This document shows, piece after piece, positions 1-6,565 of a stretch of DNA of 15,725 nucleotides. The DNA is taken from assembly GCA_002782905.1 (NCBI GenBank), contig PFJA01000210.1, positions 1 to 15,725 on the forward strand, read 5' to 3'. The notes under the pieces were generated by a model that was not told the DNA's origin, ran no database searches, and saw only the letters and a program-made list of their open reading frames with translations. How positions within the stretch are numbered: the stretch's first letter is position 1; every line of letters starts with the position of its first letter. This DNA is from Lysobacterales bacterium CG_4_10_14_3_um_filter_64_11. GTDB taxonomy: Bacteria > Pseudomonadota > Gammaproteobacteria > Xanthomonadales > Xanthomonadaceae. Position numbers and translations under genes: made by a program.

Positions 1-546
1 GAAGCTGGTCGGGTCATTGGGATCGAATGGTGTGGTCGGCGGCGGCGTTGCCGTGGACGGCACATTGAGCGTCAGAGCGGCCTGGGTGCTGGCAATCGGT
101 GGGCTTTGCGGCAACGACAACTGCAAATCCTGGATTCGGCTGACATCAAAATTGCCGGGGGTGGAGGGCGGAAAGACCTGCAACTTCTGTCCTGACGGAT
201 TGACCACGAAACCATCGCGGTTGACCGAGAAATTGCCGGCCCTGGTATAGGCCAGGCCACTGTCGTTGCGAGTGGTAAAAAAGCCCTGGCCGCTGATCGC
301 CAGGTCAAGGTTGTTGTTGGTGAACTCGATGTTGCCCTGACCGAACTGCTGCGACACCGATGCCAGGCGCACACCATTACCGATGGCGATTGAGCTGACG
401 CCCGAGCCGGTCAACGAGAACACATCGGCAAACTCGGCACGCGAACCCTTGAAGCCGGTCGAATTGACGTTGGCGATATTGTTGGCGGTAACTTCCAGAT
501 CGGAAGACGCCGCGTTGAGACCACTCAAAGCAAGATTGAAAGGCAT
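1..546 (-). CDS. flgE: Flagellar hook protein FlgE, N-terminal part (runs off the window)
   Basis: The first 182 codons are present and the frame is open to the window edge. FlgE polymerises into the flagellar hook outside the cell. The start is ATG at 546 with an AAGGAG-type ribosome binding site nine bases upstream. Residues 1-40 carry the flagellar rod/hook N-terminal motif (FNLALSGLNAASSDLEVTAN, then NIANVNSTGFKGSRAEF), the heptad-rich segment that forms the inner coiled coil. FTNNNLDLAISGQGFF near residues 80-95 is the next conserved block of the FlgE/F/G family. The Pro/Thr-rich stretch at the window edge (about residues 163-180) looks like a linker inside the outer hook domain. It lies 18 bases after flgD and is the fourth gene of flgBCDE. 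FlgF or FlgG would share the N-terminal motif, but gene order and the position after flgD favour FlgE. Confidence 0.93.
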   Translation of the reverse strand, partial: MPFNLALSGLNAASSDLEVTANNIANVNSTGFKGSRAEFADVFSLTGSGVSSIAIGNGVRLASVSQQFGQGNIEFTNNNLDLAISGQGFFTTRNDSGLAYTRAGNFSVNRDGFVVNPSGQKLQVFPPSTPGNFDVSRIQDLQLSLPQSPPIASTQAALTLNVPSTATPPPTTPFDPNDPTSF

Positions 547-564
547 GTTGGCGACTCCTTGAGA

Positions 565-1245
565 TCAGAAAATTTCACGAATCTGCGACAGCGCCAGCTC
601 ACCGGCACCCTCGATCCGCAACTGCGGCTGCCCGCTTCCGGCAGCAAGACTCACCCCCAGCACCGCGGCCTGGGCGAAGGTTTCTGCGGCACGCACATCG
701 CTGCCGGACAGCACTTGCGCACTCATCACATAACTACCCGCTGCCAACACGCTGCCGTCGCTGGCGCGGCCGTCCCACGAAAAACCCACCATGCCGGCCG
801 GCTGCGAGCCGAGCTCAACCGTGCGCAGCAAGCGGCCATTGAGGTCGGCAATCTGCACGCTGACCTTGCCGCCGGAAACCGGGTTATCGATGGCACCGGC
901 GGTCGGCGTCTCACCATCAAAGCCGAGCAGCGGCGATGAAAACAGCACCTGCCGGCCAATCAGGCCCGCCGCGCGCAGCGCTTGGTCGCCCTGCAATGAG
1001 CCGGCCAGACCGGTAAAGGAGTCCTGCAAGCCCTGAATCCCCGACACCGTGCTGAACTGTGCCAACTGGCCCAGGAACTGGGTGCTGTCGGTAGGTTGAG
1101 TGGGGTCCTGGTTGCGAAATTGGGTAATCATGAGCTTGAGAAAATCCTCTTGTCCGAGCGAATCGCGGTCGCCCGCGAGTGCGGCGGCGGTCTGCCCGGA
1201 TATGCTGGCATTGAGCGAATTGCTGATTGCGGAAAGATCGTTCAT
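565..1245 (-). CDS. flgD: Flagellar hook assembly (capping) protein FlgD
   Basis: 226 residues. FlgD is exported and caps the growing hook while FlgE subunits insert, then is discarded. The hallmark lies near the N terminus: LGQEDFLKLMITQFRNQDPT followed by an NQDP-x-P-type turn and TQFLGQLAQFSTVSGIQ. The C-terminal half has the FlgD Ig-like/tudor-like fold, with NPVSGGKVSVQIADLNGRLL and a GFSWDGRASDGSVLAAGSY segment. I chose ATG at 1245 because it has a good Shine-Dalgarno (ACGGAG, six bases upstream). A TTG five codons earlier (1260) overlaps the flgC stop as TTGA and would add MTEHA, but has no clear binding site. It sits 11 bases after flgC, in one operon with flgB, flgC and flgE. Confidence 0.95.
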   Translation of the reverse strand: MNDLSAISNSLNASISGQTAAALAGDRDSLGQEDFLKLMITQFRNQDPTQPTDSTQFLGQLAQFSTVSGIQGLQDSFTGLAGSLQGDQALRAAGLIGRQVLFSSPLLGFDGETPTAGAIDNPVSGGKVSVQIADLNGRLLRTVELGSQPAGMVGFSWDGRASDGSVLAAGSYVMSAQVLSGSDVRAAETFAQAAVLGVSLAAGSGQPQLRIEGAGELALSQIREIF

Positions 1246-1256
1246 GGCGTGCTCCG

Positions 1257-1685
1257 TCAACGGCCGATGCTGAGGGTGTCGAGCATCGCCTGCTTGGCGC
1301 TGTTCATGATCTCGACGTTGTTTTGATAGGTGCGTGAAGCGGAAATCATGTTGACCAGTTCGTCCACCGGGTTGACGTTCGGTGCAAATACGTTGCCGTC
1401 GGCGTCCGCCAGCGGGTTGCCCGGATCGTGACGCACCGCCACCGGCGCCTGGCTCTCGACGATGCCGAGCACGCGCACACCACGCGCCGAATCGTCGCCC
1501 GCCAGCGCCGACCCAATTACCGCGAACACCGGTTGGCGGGCGCGATACGCCTGCTCTGGGCTCGACGCCACCGTATCGGCGTTAGCCATGTTCGAGGCGG
1601 TGGTATTCAAACGCACCGATTGCGCCAACATTCCCGATGCGGCGGTGTCGAAGATGCGAAACATGTTCGATGATGATGCGTCCAT
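1257..1685 (-). CDS. flgC: Flagellar proximal rod protein FlgC
   Basis: 142 residues, close to the usual 135-150. FlgC is one of the proximal rod subunits in the periplasm, exported by the flagellar type III system. The N terminus has FRIFDTAASGMLAQSVRLNT followed by TASNMANADT, the rod/hook family signature. The C terminus has VNPVDELVNMISASRTYQNN and ends with EIMNSAKQAMLDTLSIGR, the matching C-terminal amphipathic helix. The ATG at 1685 begins one base after the flgB stop (TGA at 1689-1687), with GGAG about 11 bases upstream, which suggests coupled translation. An internal ATG seven codons in (about 1664) would match shorter FlgC N termini but has no ribosome binding site. Confidence 0.96.
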   Translation of the reverse strand: MDASSSNMFRIFDTAASGMLAQSVRLNTTASNMANADTVASSPEQAYRARQPVFAVIGSALAGDDSARGVRVLGIVESQAPVAVRHDPGNPLADADGNVFAPNVNPVDELVNMISASRTYQNNVEIMNSAKQAMLDTLSIGR

Positions 1686-1686
1686 G

Positions 1687-2094
1687 TCACGCCGCTCCGG
1701 TGATCGCCATGCGCAACATCCGCACCTGGCCGTTGATGAAAGTCAGGCTGGCCTGGTAACGCACACTGTTCTCGGCGTAGGCCGCCTGCTCGATCTGGGT
1801 ATCCACGGTGTTGCCATCCATCGCCGGCTGCGCCGGCACGCGGTAGCGCAACGCCATGTTGGCGTCGCTTGCCAGTTGCCCGACATCGATATGCCCGGCC
1901 TGGGTGGCGGCAATATCCAGCGGCGCCGCCGTACTGGTTGCGCGTGCCATCAGCGCATGGAAATCGACATCGCGCGCAAGGTAGCGCGGCGTGTCGGCAT
2001 TGGCGATGTTGCTGGCCAACACTTGCGCACGCTGCGAAAAAACACTCAAGGCTTGCGCCTGGATGCCGAACAAGGGATCAGGGGTGATGGCCAT
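1687..2094 (-). CDS. flgB: Flagellar proximal rod protein FlgB
   Basis: 135 residues, a normal FlgB length. It forms part of the proximal rod next to the MS ring. Visible features are the N-terminal motif LASNIANADTPRYLARDVDF and the C-terminal helix containing YAENSVRYQASLTFINGQVR. The start ATG at 2094 has GCGGAG upstream at good spacing. It is the first gene of the flgBCDE operon, and a strong sigma-54 promoter lies 36 bases upstream of the start codon, which sets the transcript start close to the gene. No cheR lies between cheV and flgB, unlike the usual pseudomonad order. Confidence 0.96.
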   Translation of the reverse strand: MAITPDPLFGIQAQALSVFSQRAQVLASNIANADTPRYLARDVDFHALMARATSTAAPLDIAATQAGHIDVGQLASDANMALRYRVPAQPAMDGNTVDTQIEQAAYAENSVRYQASLTFINGQVRMLRMAITGAA

Positions 2095-2129
2095 TGCACG
2101 CTCCGCGAATCATCGTCAGCGGAGCTAAA

Positions 2130-2144
2130 GCAACTCTTGTGCCA
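2130..2144 (-). promoter_or_regulatory. Sigma-54 (RpoN) promoter of the flgBCDE operon
   Basis: Read on the minus strand the site is TGGCAC-AAGAG-TTGC followed by T, matching the -24/-12 consensus TGGCAC-N5-TTGC at every conserved position. It lies 36 bases upstream of the flgB start. RpoN control of hook and basal-body genes, with an FleQ/FlrC-type activator, is established for polar flagella of Pseudomonas, Vibrio and Xanthomonas. The activator site was not identified. Confidence 0.88.
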
Positions 2145-2202
2145 CCCATGCACAGCGCGCCGGCACCCCCGGAAACCCGCATTGCAGCGGGCGATTGCGT
2201 TC

Positions 2203-2226
2203 GCGGCGGCAAGCATTTGCCGCCGC
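2203..2226 (-). terminator. Perfect 10-bp hairpin between cheV and the flgB promoter
   Basis: GCGGCGGCAA pairs perfectly with TTGCCGCCGC around a four-base loop. It lies about 50 bases after the cheV stop and about 60 bases before the flgB promoter. That is where a terminator separating the FliA-driven cheV transcript from flgBCDE would be expected. It has no T-run on either strand, so a classical intrinsic terminator is not supported; it could be an mRNA-stabilising hairpin or a Rho-linked structure. Confidence 0.4.
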
Positions 2227-2277
2227 TGGCGGCAAGGTGGCGGCGTGATCGCGCGTCAGAGAACCGTCGAACGCGGT

Positions 2278-3198
2278 TCAGTCGGATGCCGGCAACAACT
2301 CCAGTATGGTCTTGGCCAACACATCGGGATTGAACTTCGCGACGAAGCGGTCGGCGCCGACGCTGGCCACGGTATCGGCGTTGAAACCGCCGCTGAGCGA
2401 GGAATGCAGCACCACACGCAAGCGTGCCAAGGCCGGATCTTCGCGGATCGCGCGGGTCAGCGCATAGCCATCGAGGCGCGGCATTTCAATGTCGGAAATC
2501 ACCAGACTGGGCAGGCCATCGCCATCCTCGGCAACAGCACCACGCAGAATCTCCAGTGCCTGCACCCCATCCTGTGCCAGGGTGTACCGCAGGCCCAGGC
2601 GTTTGCCGATTTCCTCCATATTGCGTCTGGCTACCGACGAATCATCAACGATCAACAGCCATCGGCGGCCATGTCCGGCCTGACTGGCAGCACCGTGCAA
2701 GGTTGGCGACAACGTCAGCGTTACCCCACTGACATCCGCCAATATCTGCTCGACATCGACGATCATCACCAGCGCGCCATCGACCCGGGTGGTGGCATTG
2801 ATGCGCGGCCCCACCATACCTTCGCGTGGTGGCTCGATGCTTGCCACGTCGACATGCACGATGCGATCAACCGCACCAACGATAAACGCCTGCATACTGC
2901 GACTGAACTCGGTCACCACCAGATGCGCCTGCGCGCTGCCGGCCAGCGCCGGCAGGCCCAGCGCCAGCGCCAGATCGATCGCGGGGATGGTCTTGCCGCG
3001 ATAGTCCAGAGAACCGGCAACGCAGGCATTTTGCCCGAGCAGCGGCGTGATCGCCGGGCAACGCAACACCTCACGTACCTTGAATACATTCAGCGCACAA
3101 CGCGCGCTGCCCGCGTGCAGCGAAAACAACAGCATCGCCATGCGGTTGTGGCCTGCGAGACGAATCTGTCGGTCCACACCTTCCAGCACGTTACCCAT
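2278..3198 (-). CDS. cheV: Chemotaxis coupling protein CheV (CheW domain plus receiver)
   Basis: 306 residues, the usual CheV size. CheV links chemoreceptors to the kinase CheA and carries a phosphorylatable receiver thought to tune the array. Residues ~15-155 are a CheW-like domain (RMAMLLFSL, LNVFKVREVLRCP, RGKTIPAIDLALALGLP). Residues ~178-300 are a response-regulator receiver with the acidic pair D185-D186 (LLIVDDSSVARR), phosphoacceptor D236 (VISDIEMPRLDG), S266/S267 and K288 (FVAKF), so phosphorylation competence looks intact. I chose ATG at 3198 because MGNVLEGVDRQIRLAGHN matches the usual CheV N terminus and a FliA promoter lies just upstream. The frame stays open for 100 codons further upstream, but that low-complexity stretch spans the promoter and is not family-like. 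The ribosome binding site is weak. Confidence 0.94.
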   Translation of the reverse strand: MGNVLEGVDRQIRLAGHNRMAMLLFSLHAGSARCALNVFKVREVLRCPAITPLLGQNACVAGSLDYRGKTIPAIDLALALGLPALAGSAQAHLVVTEFSRSMQAFIVGAVDRIVHVDVASIEPPREGMVGPRINATTRVDGALVMIVDVEQILADVSGVTLTLSPTLHGAASQAGHGRRWLLIVDDSSVARRNMEEIGKRLGLRYTLAQDGVQALEILRGAVAEDGDGLPSLVISDIEMPRLDGYALTRAIREDPALARLRVVLHSSLSGGFNADTVASVGADRFVAKFNPDVLAKTILELLPASD

Positions 3199-3232
3199 TT
3201 CGCTGATCGCCTGTCGCCGCACCCTGCCCACG

Positions 3233-3259
3233 CTATCGGCCGCAGCCGCAACAACTTTA
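3233..3259 (-). promoter_or_regulatory. FliA (sigma-28) promoter of cheV
   Basis: On the minus strand: TAAAGTTG, 11 bases, GCCGATAG. This matches 14 of 16 positions of the enterobacterial FliA consensus (TAAAGTTT-N11-GCCGATAA) with the exact spacing. It predicts a transcript start near 3225 and a leader of about 25 bases to the cheV ATG. It also supports the start at 3198, because any upstream start would lie outside this transcript. Confidence 0.85.
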
Positions 3260-3315
3260 CCCGGGCTCGGGATTCCTGACTTGGGCTTGCGGGCGTGCGA
3301 GGTACTGCGGTTGCT

Positions 3316-3355
3316 CCCTCCCGTGCGCCGGAGACGAAGAAGAGGGTTGGGAGGG
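3316..3355. repeat. Imperfect palindrome in the cheV / MCP divergent region
   Basis: CCCTCCC (3316-3322) and GGGAGGG (3349-3355) form inverted arms around a 26-base loop. The surrounding 3260-3423 stretch has no supportable gene. Just after it, GACTCGG recurs around 3380-3401. The base pattern resembles dispersed intergenic REP-like elements, but with one copy I cannot show that it is repeated in the genome. Confidence 0.3.
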
Positions 3356-3423
3356 GCTTCGGCATGCGAGGTCTGATGTGGACTCGGGACGCGGGACTCG
3401 GACTGCACCCCAAACAAGCCCAG

Positions 3424-3438
3424 TGGCATGCATATTGC
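3424..3438 (+). promoter_or_regulatory. Sigma-54 promoter of the MCP-flgA operon
   Basis: TGGCAT-GCATA-TTGC followed by T matches TGGCAY-N5-TTGC with correct spacing. It points towards the MCP gene, whose start is about 70 bases downstream. The octamer ATGCATAT occurs inside the promoter (3428-3435) and again at 3455-3462, 27 bases later, in the presumed leader; its role is unknown. Confidence 0.78.
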
Positions 3439-3509
3439 TTGTATTTTCCCGGGAATGCATATCCATGACTCGCGCAACGAGTCAACATACCGCAACAAAC
3501 GAGGATGAC

Positions 3510-4823
3510 ATGGGTATTTTGCTTGACCGGCACGTTCAACAACTGGCAGCAGCAGCAGCAGCTGGCGACTGGCAGCGGCTGAGCGCGTTGCAGGCCCGGC
3601 ACCCCGCTACGGCGCGCGCGCTGGAGCCGTTATTGGCATGCGGCGAGCGGCAGCGCGCATGCCAGAATGCCGGCGCCATCGATCAACTGCGCGCGCTTGA
3701 GGAGCAGGGCAATGCGCTGGATGCCAGCTTCGCGCTCGGACGCACGCTCGACGATCTCGATCGGTTTGCCAAGGATGCAAACGCCGGCGCCGGCAATTTG
3801 ACGCTGGCCACCGATCCGCTGGTGACAACCATCAACACCTTCGAAAACGCGGTCGCTGCGGCGGCCCAAGGCATCGACCACAGCCAATCTCAGACCGGCG
3901 ATCTGCAAGCGCAACTGCAACTCATGCGCAGCGCATTGGCGGCGATGACCCAGGCACATGGGCAATTCATCCAGTTTTTCGAGCATATCCGCGAGCAAAC
4001 GGCCGCCGTGCAGGAAATCGCTCACCAGATCAATCTGGTGGCGCTGAATGCCGCGATCGAAGCCGCACGGGCGGGCGAAGCGGGGCGCAGTTTTGCCGTC
4101 GTCGCCGATGAAGTGAAGCAGTTGGCAGAAAAAACCACACTGACGACCAGCGAGATCGAAACCATTACCCAAACCATGGGCGAGTTCGCCGCCCGTCTGG
4201 ACAATGGGGTAAAGGGCGCCATCAAACGTCTGGATCGCGCCGAGCAAGGCACCCAGAGCATCCACGCAGCGATCGTCCAGTCGCGCTCGCAACTCCATGA
4301 TCTGGTGACACAAAACCAGTCCGCCGCAGCCGGTTTGCAGCAGTTGTACCAGGTGCAATGCGGCCTCGTCGAGACAGTGGCAGACCTCTCACGTGGCCAT
4401 ACGGTCGCACGCCGACATGCCGAGACCATCGCTCGCGGTTGTCTGCTCGCGCATCGCATCGCGGCCAACCGCCTCGGCGAACAGAGCGCCAACCGTGAGC
4501 ACACCATGCTCGCTTTGGTCGAAACGGCGCGCAGCATGCACCACGCCATCGTGCTGGCGGCAAGCCGCCCCGGCAGCGAGGACCTGCGCTGGCTCGATGC
4601 GCAAGCGCCCGGCCAACAGATGCTGGCCTGGCTCACCGGACTGGGCGACACCGATGCCCGCCTGACCAGTGCTGCCCACGGTTTTGTGCAACTGTGTCGC
4701 GACCTGGTCGCCCTGCTTGGCAGCGGCAAGGTCGGCGAGGCAACATTGCGCATAGCCGACCTGGACAGCGCGCTGCAACACCTGATCCAACACACGCAGC
4801 TCGCGTCGGACATCGCCGCATGA
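3510..4823 (+). CDS. Soluble methyl-accepting chemotaxis-like protein, CZB-like C terminus without its Cys
   Basis: 437 residues with no transmembrane segment or signal peptide, so cytoplasmic. Residues ~155-225 are the conserved MCP hairpin tip that contacts CheA and CheW: IREQTAAVQEIAHQINLVAL, then NAAIEAARAGEAGRSFAVVA and DEVKQLAEKT. The N-terminal ~110 residues (LDRHVQQLAAAAAAGDWQRL onwards) are helical with no recognised sensor. The C-terminal ~105 residues (330-437) resemble a CZB helical bundle, especially AAHGFVQLCRDLVALLGSGK. The CxLGxW core is absent: the equivalent stretch reads DAQAPGQQMLAWL. Zinc binding by the classic 3His/1Cys set therefore seems lost. The start ATG at 3510 has GAGG five bases upstream; an in-frame ATG at 3465 lacks one. 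Its stop overlaps the flgA start (ATGA), so it is co-translated with flgA. The receptor class is firm; the CZB relation is tentative. Confidence 0.85.
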   Translation: MGILLDRHVQQLAAAAAAGDWQRLSALQARHPATARALEPLLACGERQRACQNAGAIDQLRALEEQGNALDASFALGRTLDDLDRFAKDANAGAGNLTLATDPLVTTINTFENAVAAAAQGIDHSQSQTGDLQAQLQLMRSALAAMTQAHGQFIQFFEHIREQTAAVQEIAHQINLVALNAAIEAARAGEAGRSFAVVADEVKQLAEKTTLTTSEIETITQTMGEFAARLDNGVKGAIKRLDRAEQGTQSIHAAIVQSRSQLHDLVTQNQSAAAGLQQLYQVQCGLVETVADLSRGHTVARRHAETIARGCLLAHRIAANRLGEQSANREHTMLALVETARSMHHAIVLAASRPGSEDLRWLDAQAPGQQMLAWLTGLGDTDARLTSAAHGFVQLCRDLVALLGSGKVGEATLRIADLDSALQHLIQHTQLASDIAA

Positions 4824-5515
4824 GGCGAATCCAGCCCCTGCTGCTGGTCGTGGCGTCGGCGTTCTCCTGGTCGGCACTGGCGAGCGACGAGGTTCAGCCG
4901 CTTGACAGCATCCGCGTTGCCGCTGAACATGCGGCGCGCGCGGCGTTGCAGCCGATGGGTGGCGAGTTGCGCATCGGCACCATTCAGATCGACCCCCGCC
5001 TGCGCGTGGCGGCCTGCGCTGCGCCGTTGCAGGCCCAACTCGACGCTCCGGCTGGCGCACGCAGCATCGTTGCAGTCAGTTGCCAGCAGCCGCGGGCGTG
5101 GACGTTGCGTGTGCCGGTTTACGCCGAGGTTTGGCGACCGGTAGCGGTGAGCAAGCGTACCGTGCAGCGAGGCGCCATCCTATCCGCCGATCAGGTGCAG
5201 ATGCAGACCCATGAAGTGCTGAGCCTGTCGCGTGGCTACTTTGGCGATGGCACACAGGTCATCGGCCAGCAGGCAAGCCGCAATCTGAAAGCAAACACAC
5301 TGCTGCACCCAGGCATGATCGAGGCACCACAACTGATAAAACGCGGCGATGCGGTACGCATCACGGCCGACGGTGGGCGTATTGCCGTGCGCACGCAGGG
5401 CATTGCGCTTCAGAACGGTACCGAAGGCGCCTCGGTACAGGTACGCAACCCCCGTTCGGGCCGGGTGGTTACCGGGGTGGTAACCGCGCGCGGCACCGTT
5501 TCTGTCAGCCGTTGA
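4820..5515 (+). CDS. flgA: Flagellar P-ring assembly chaperone FlgA
   Basis: 231 residues. FlgA is a periplasmic chaperone that helps FlgI assemble into the P ring. An N-terminal signal peptide is visible (MRRIQPLLLVVASAFSWSALA, cleavage likely after ALA). The C-terminal two-thirds has the SAF/ChapFlgA pattern: VPVYAEVWRPVAVSKRTVQR, then GAILSADQVQ, NLKANTLLHPGMIEAP, IKRGDAVRITADGGRIAVRT, and the closing GTEGASVQVRNPRSGRVVTG. I chose ATG at 4820 because it overlaps the MCP stop as ATGA and begins exactly at the signal peptide. An upstream extension in the same frame would bury the signal peptide. It is transcribed with the MCP gene from the sigma-54 promoter. Confidence 0.95.
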   Translation: MRRIQPLLLVVASAFSWSALASDEVQPLDSIRVAAEHAARAALQPMGGELRIGTIQIDPRLRVAACAAPLQAQLDAPAGARSIVAVSCQQPRAWTLRVPVYAEVWRPVAVSKRTVQRGAILSADQVQMQTHEVLSLSRGYFGDGTQVIGQQASRNLKANTLLHPGMIEAPQLIKRGDAVRITADGGRIAVRTQGIALQNGTEGASVQVRNPRSGRVVTGVVTARGTVSVSR

Positions 5516-5588
5516 CCCAAGGAAAGCCACCAGCAGGCACGTCGACGCAAGCCAGCACTCTGATCACAAGCATTGCTGAATTGCCACA

Positions 5589-5621
5589 GCGCGCCACCAC
5601 ACCGGCAGCGGGTGGCCGCGC
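5589..5621 (+). terminator. GC-rich hairpin after flgA
   Basis: GCGCG-CCACC pairs with GGTGG-(C)-CGCGC, ten base pairs with one bulged C and a 12-base loop, about 75 bases after the flgA stop and before the flgM promoter. There is no following T-run, so intrinsic termination is unproven. The rest of 5516-5677 shows nothing else I recognise. Confidence 0.35.
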
Positions 5622-5677
5622 CACACCCTGGCAGCGTGTTCGGAGCATCCGTCAGACTGGCAACCGCAAATTAGCGC

Positions 5678-5704
5678 TAAAGTTTTAACCCAAACCGCCG
5701 AAAC
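5678..5704 (+). promoter_or_regulatory. FliA (sigma-28) promoter of flgMN
   Basis: TAAAGTTT, 11 bases, GCCGAAAC: the -35 element is perfect, six of eight -10 positions match, and the spacing is exact. The predicted start of transcription is near 5711, giving a leader of about 35 bases. FliA-dependent flgM transcription is a known negative feedback loop, since FlgM inhibits FliA until it is exported through the finished hook. Confidence 0.88.
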
Positions 5705-5745
5705 AGAGGCAAGCTGCATTCAGGGCTGACCGTGAGGAGCCGATC

Positions 5746-6051
5746 ATGAGTAACCATATCAGTGGGTTGGGTGGGGCAAATGCACCGCCGTTGGATACCC
5801 GCGCTGCGCCAAAACAGGCACAAGCGGAAGCGGCCACACCGGCACGCAGTGACGGCGATCGAGTCAATCTGACCGAATCGGCGCGCGCAATCCAGCAATC
5901 CGAACAGGCACAATCAGCGGCGCCAGCGGTCAATGCCGAGCGTGTTGCGGCCATCCGTCAAGATTTGGCTGCCGGGCGCTTGACCATCTCGCCGGAGCGG
6001 ATCGCCGACGGCTTGCTGGCACTGGAACGGCAACTGGCCGAGCCGCGCTGA
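5746..6051 (+). CDS. flgM: Anti-sigma-28 factor FlgM
   Basis: 101 residues. FlgM binds and inhibits FliA and is secreted through the completed hook-basal body, coupling late gene expression to assembly. The central DGDRVNLTESAR and the C-terminal VNAERVAAIRQDLAAGRLTI followed by SPERIADGLLALERQL are the family signature, the latter being the FliA-binding helices. The N-terminal ~35 residues are Ala/Pro/Gln-rich and disorder-like, as expected for the export region. The ATG at 5746 has an excellent GAGGAG six bases upstream. It is followed two bases later by flgN. Confidence 0.95.
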   Translation: MSNHISGLGGANAPPLDTRAAPKQAQAEAATPARSDGDRVNLTESARAIQQSEQAQSAAPAVNAERVAAIRQDLAAGRLTISPERIADGLLALERQLAEPR

Positions 6052-6053
6052 TC

Positions 6054-6536
6054 ATGGAATCCAAGGCCCATCTCGTTGCAGCTCTGGCCGAGGTTGCACT
6101 CGCGATCGCCACCCAGGCGGATCGGCTTGAGGGAATCTTGCAACTCGAACGTGAGGCGCTGGTCGCCAACGATGGCCCGACGCTGGACGCCGTTGCCCGC
6201 GACAAGGACCTGATCGTACGCACGCTGGAAACCCAGGAGCGTGAACGCCTGCACCTCGCACGTTCGCTCGACATTTCCCCAGGGCCAGCGCCGATGCGGG
6301 CGGTGTTGACGCAGCACCAAGCGGCGCGCGATGCATGGGCACGCTGTGTCGGCGTGCTCGAGCGTTGCCAGGCGATCAACGCGGCCAACGGCCGGATTGT
6401 CGAAACCAAATTGCAGAATGTGCGCACCGCACTGGATCTGTTGTCGGGACGCGACATGGCGACCAGCGCAACAACCTACGGTCCGACCGGCCGCACCGCA
6501 CGTGCGCACAGTCCGCTGACCATCGCCCGAGCCTGA
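6054..6536 (+). CDS. flgN: Flagellar export chaperone FlgN
   Basis: 160 residues, normal for FlgN. It is a cytoplasmic chaperone for the hook-filament junction proteins FlgK and FlgL. It is predominantly helical with the long N-terminal coiled-coil segment (LAIATQADRLEGILQLEREA onwards) and the family's end: VETKLQNVRTALDLL, then a YGPTGRT motif before a short flexible tail. It starts two bases after flgM and lies between flgM and a PilZ gene, the usual pseudomonad context. Confidence 0.92.
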   Translation: MESKAHLVAALAEVALAIATQADRLEGILQLEREALVANDGPTLDAVARDKDLIVRTLETQERERLHLARSLDISPGPAPMRAVLTQHQAARDAWARCVGVLERCQAINAANGRIVETKLQNVRTALDLLSGRDMATSATTYGPTGRTARAHSPLTIARA

Positions 6537-6565
6537 CAGCCAGGCGCACCGCCTCGGGCCCGGCC

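Noticed and set aside
1462..3279. A 605-codon open frame on the plus strand opposite flgC, flgB and cheV
   Set aside because: It runs antisense to three recognisable flagellar/chemotaxis genes, has no family motifs, and such long antisense frames are common in high-GC DNA.
3199..3498. A 100-codon N-terminal extension of cheV
   Set aside because: It is low-complexity, not found in CheV proteins as I know them, and crosses a strong FliA promoter; the start at 3198 fits better.
5560..5580. A sigma-54 promoter before flgM (CAC-AAGCA-TTGC)
   Set aside because: The -24 GG is missing, so it is not a credible RpoN site; the FliA promoter at 5678-5704 is sufficient.
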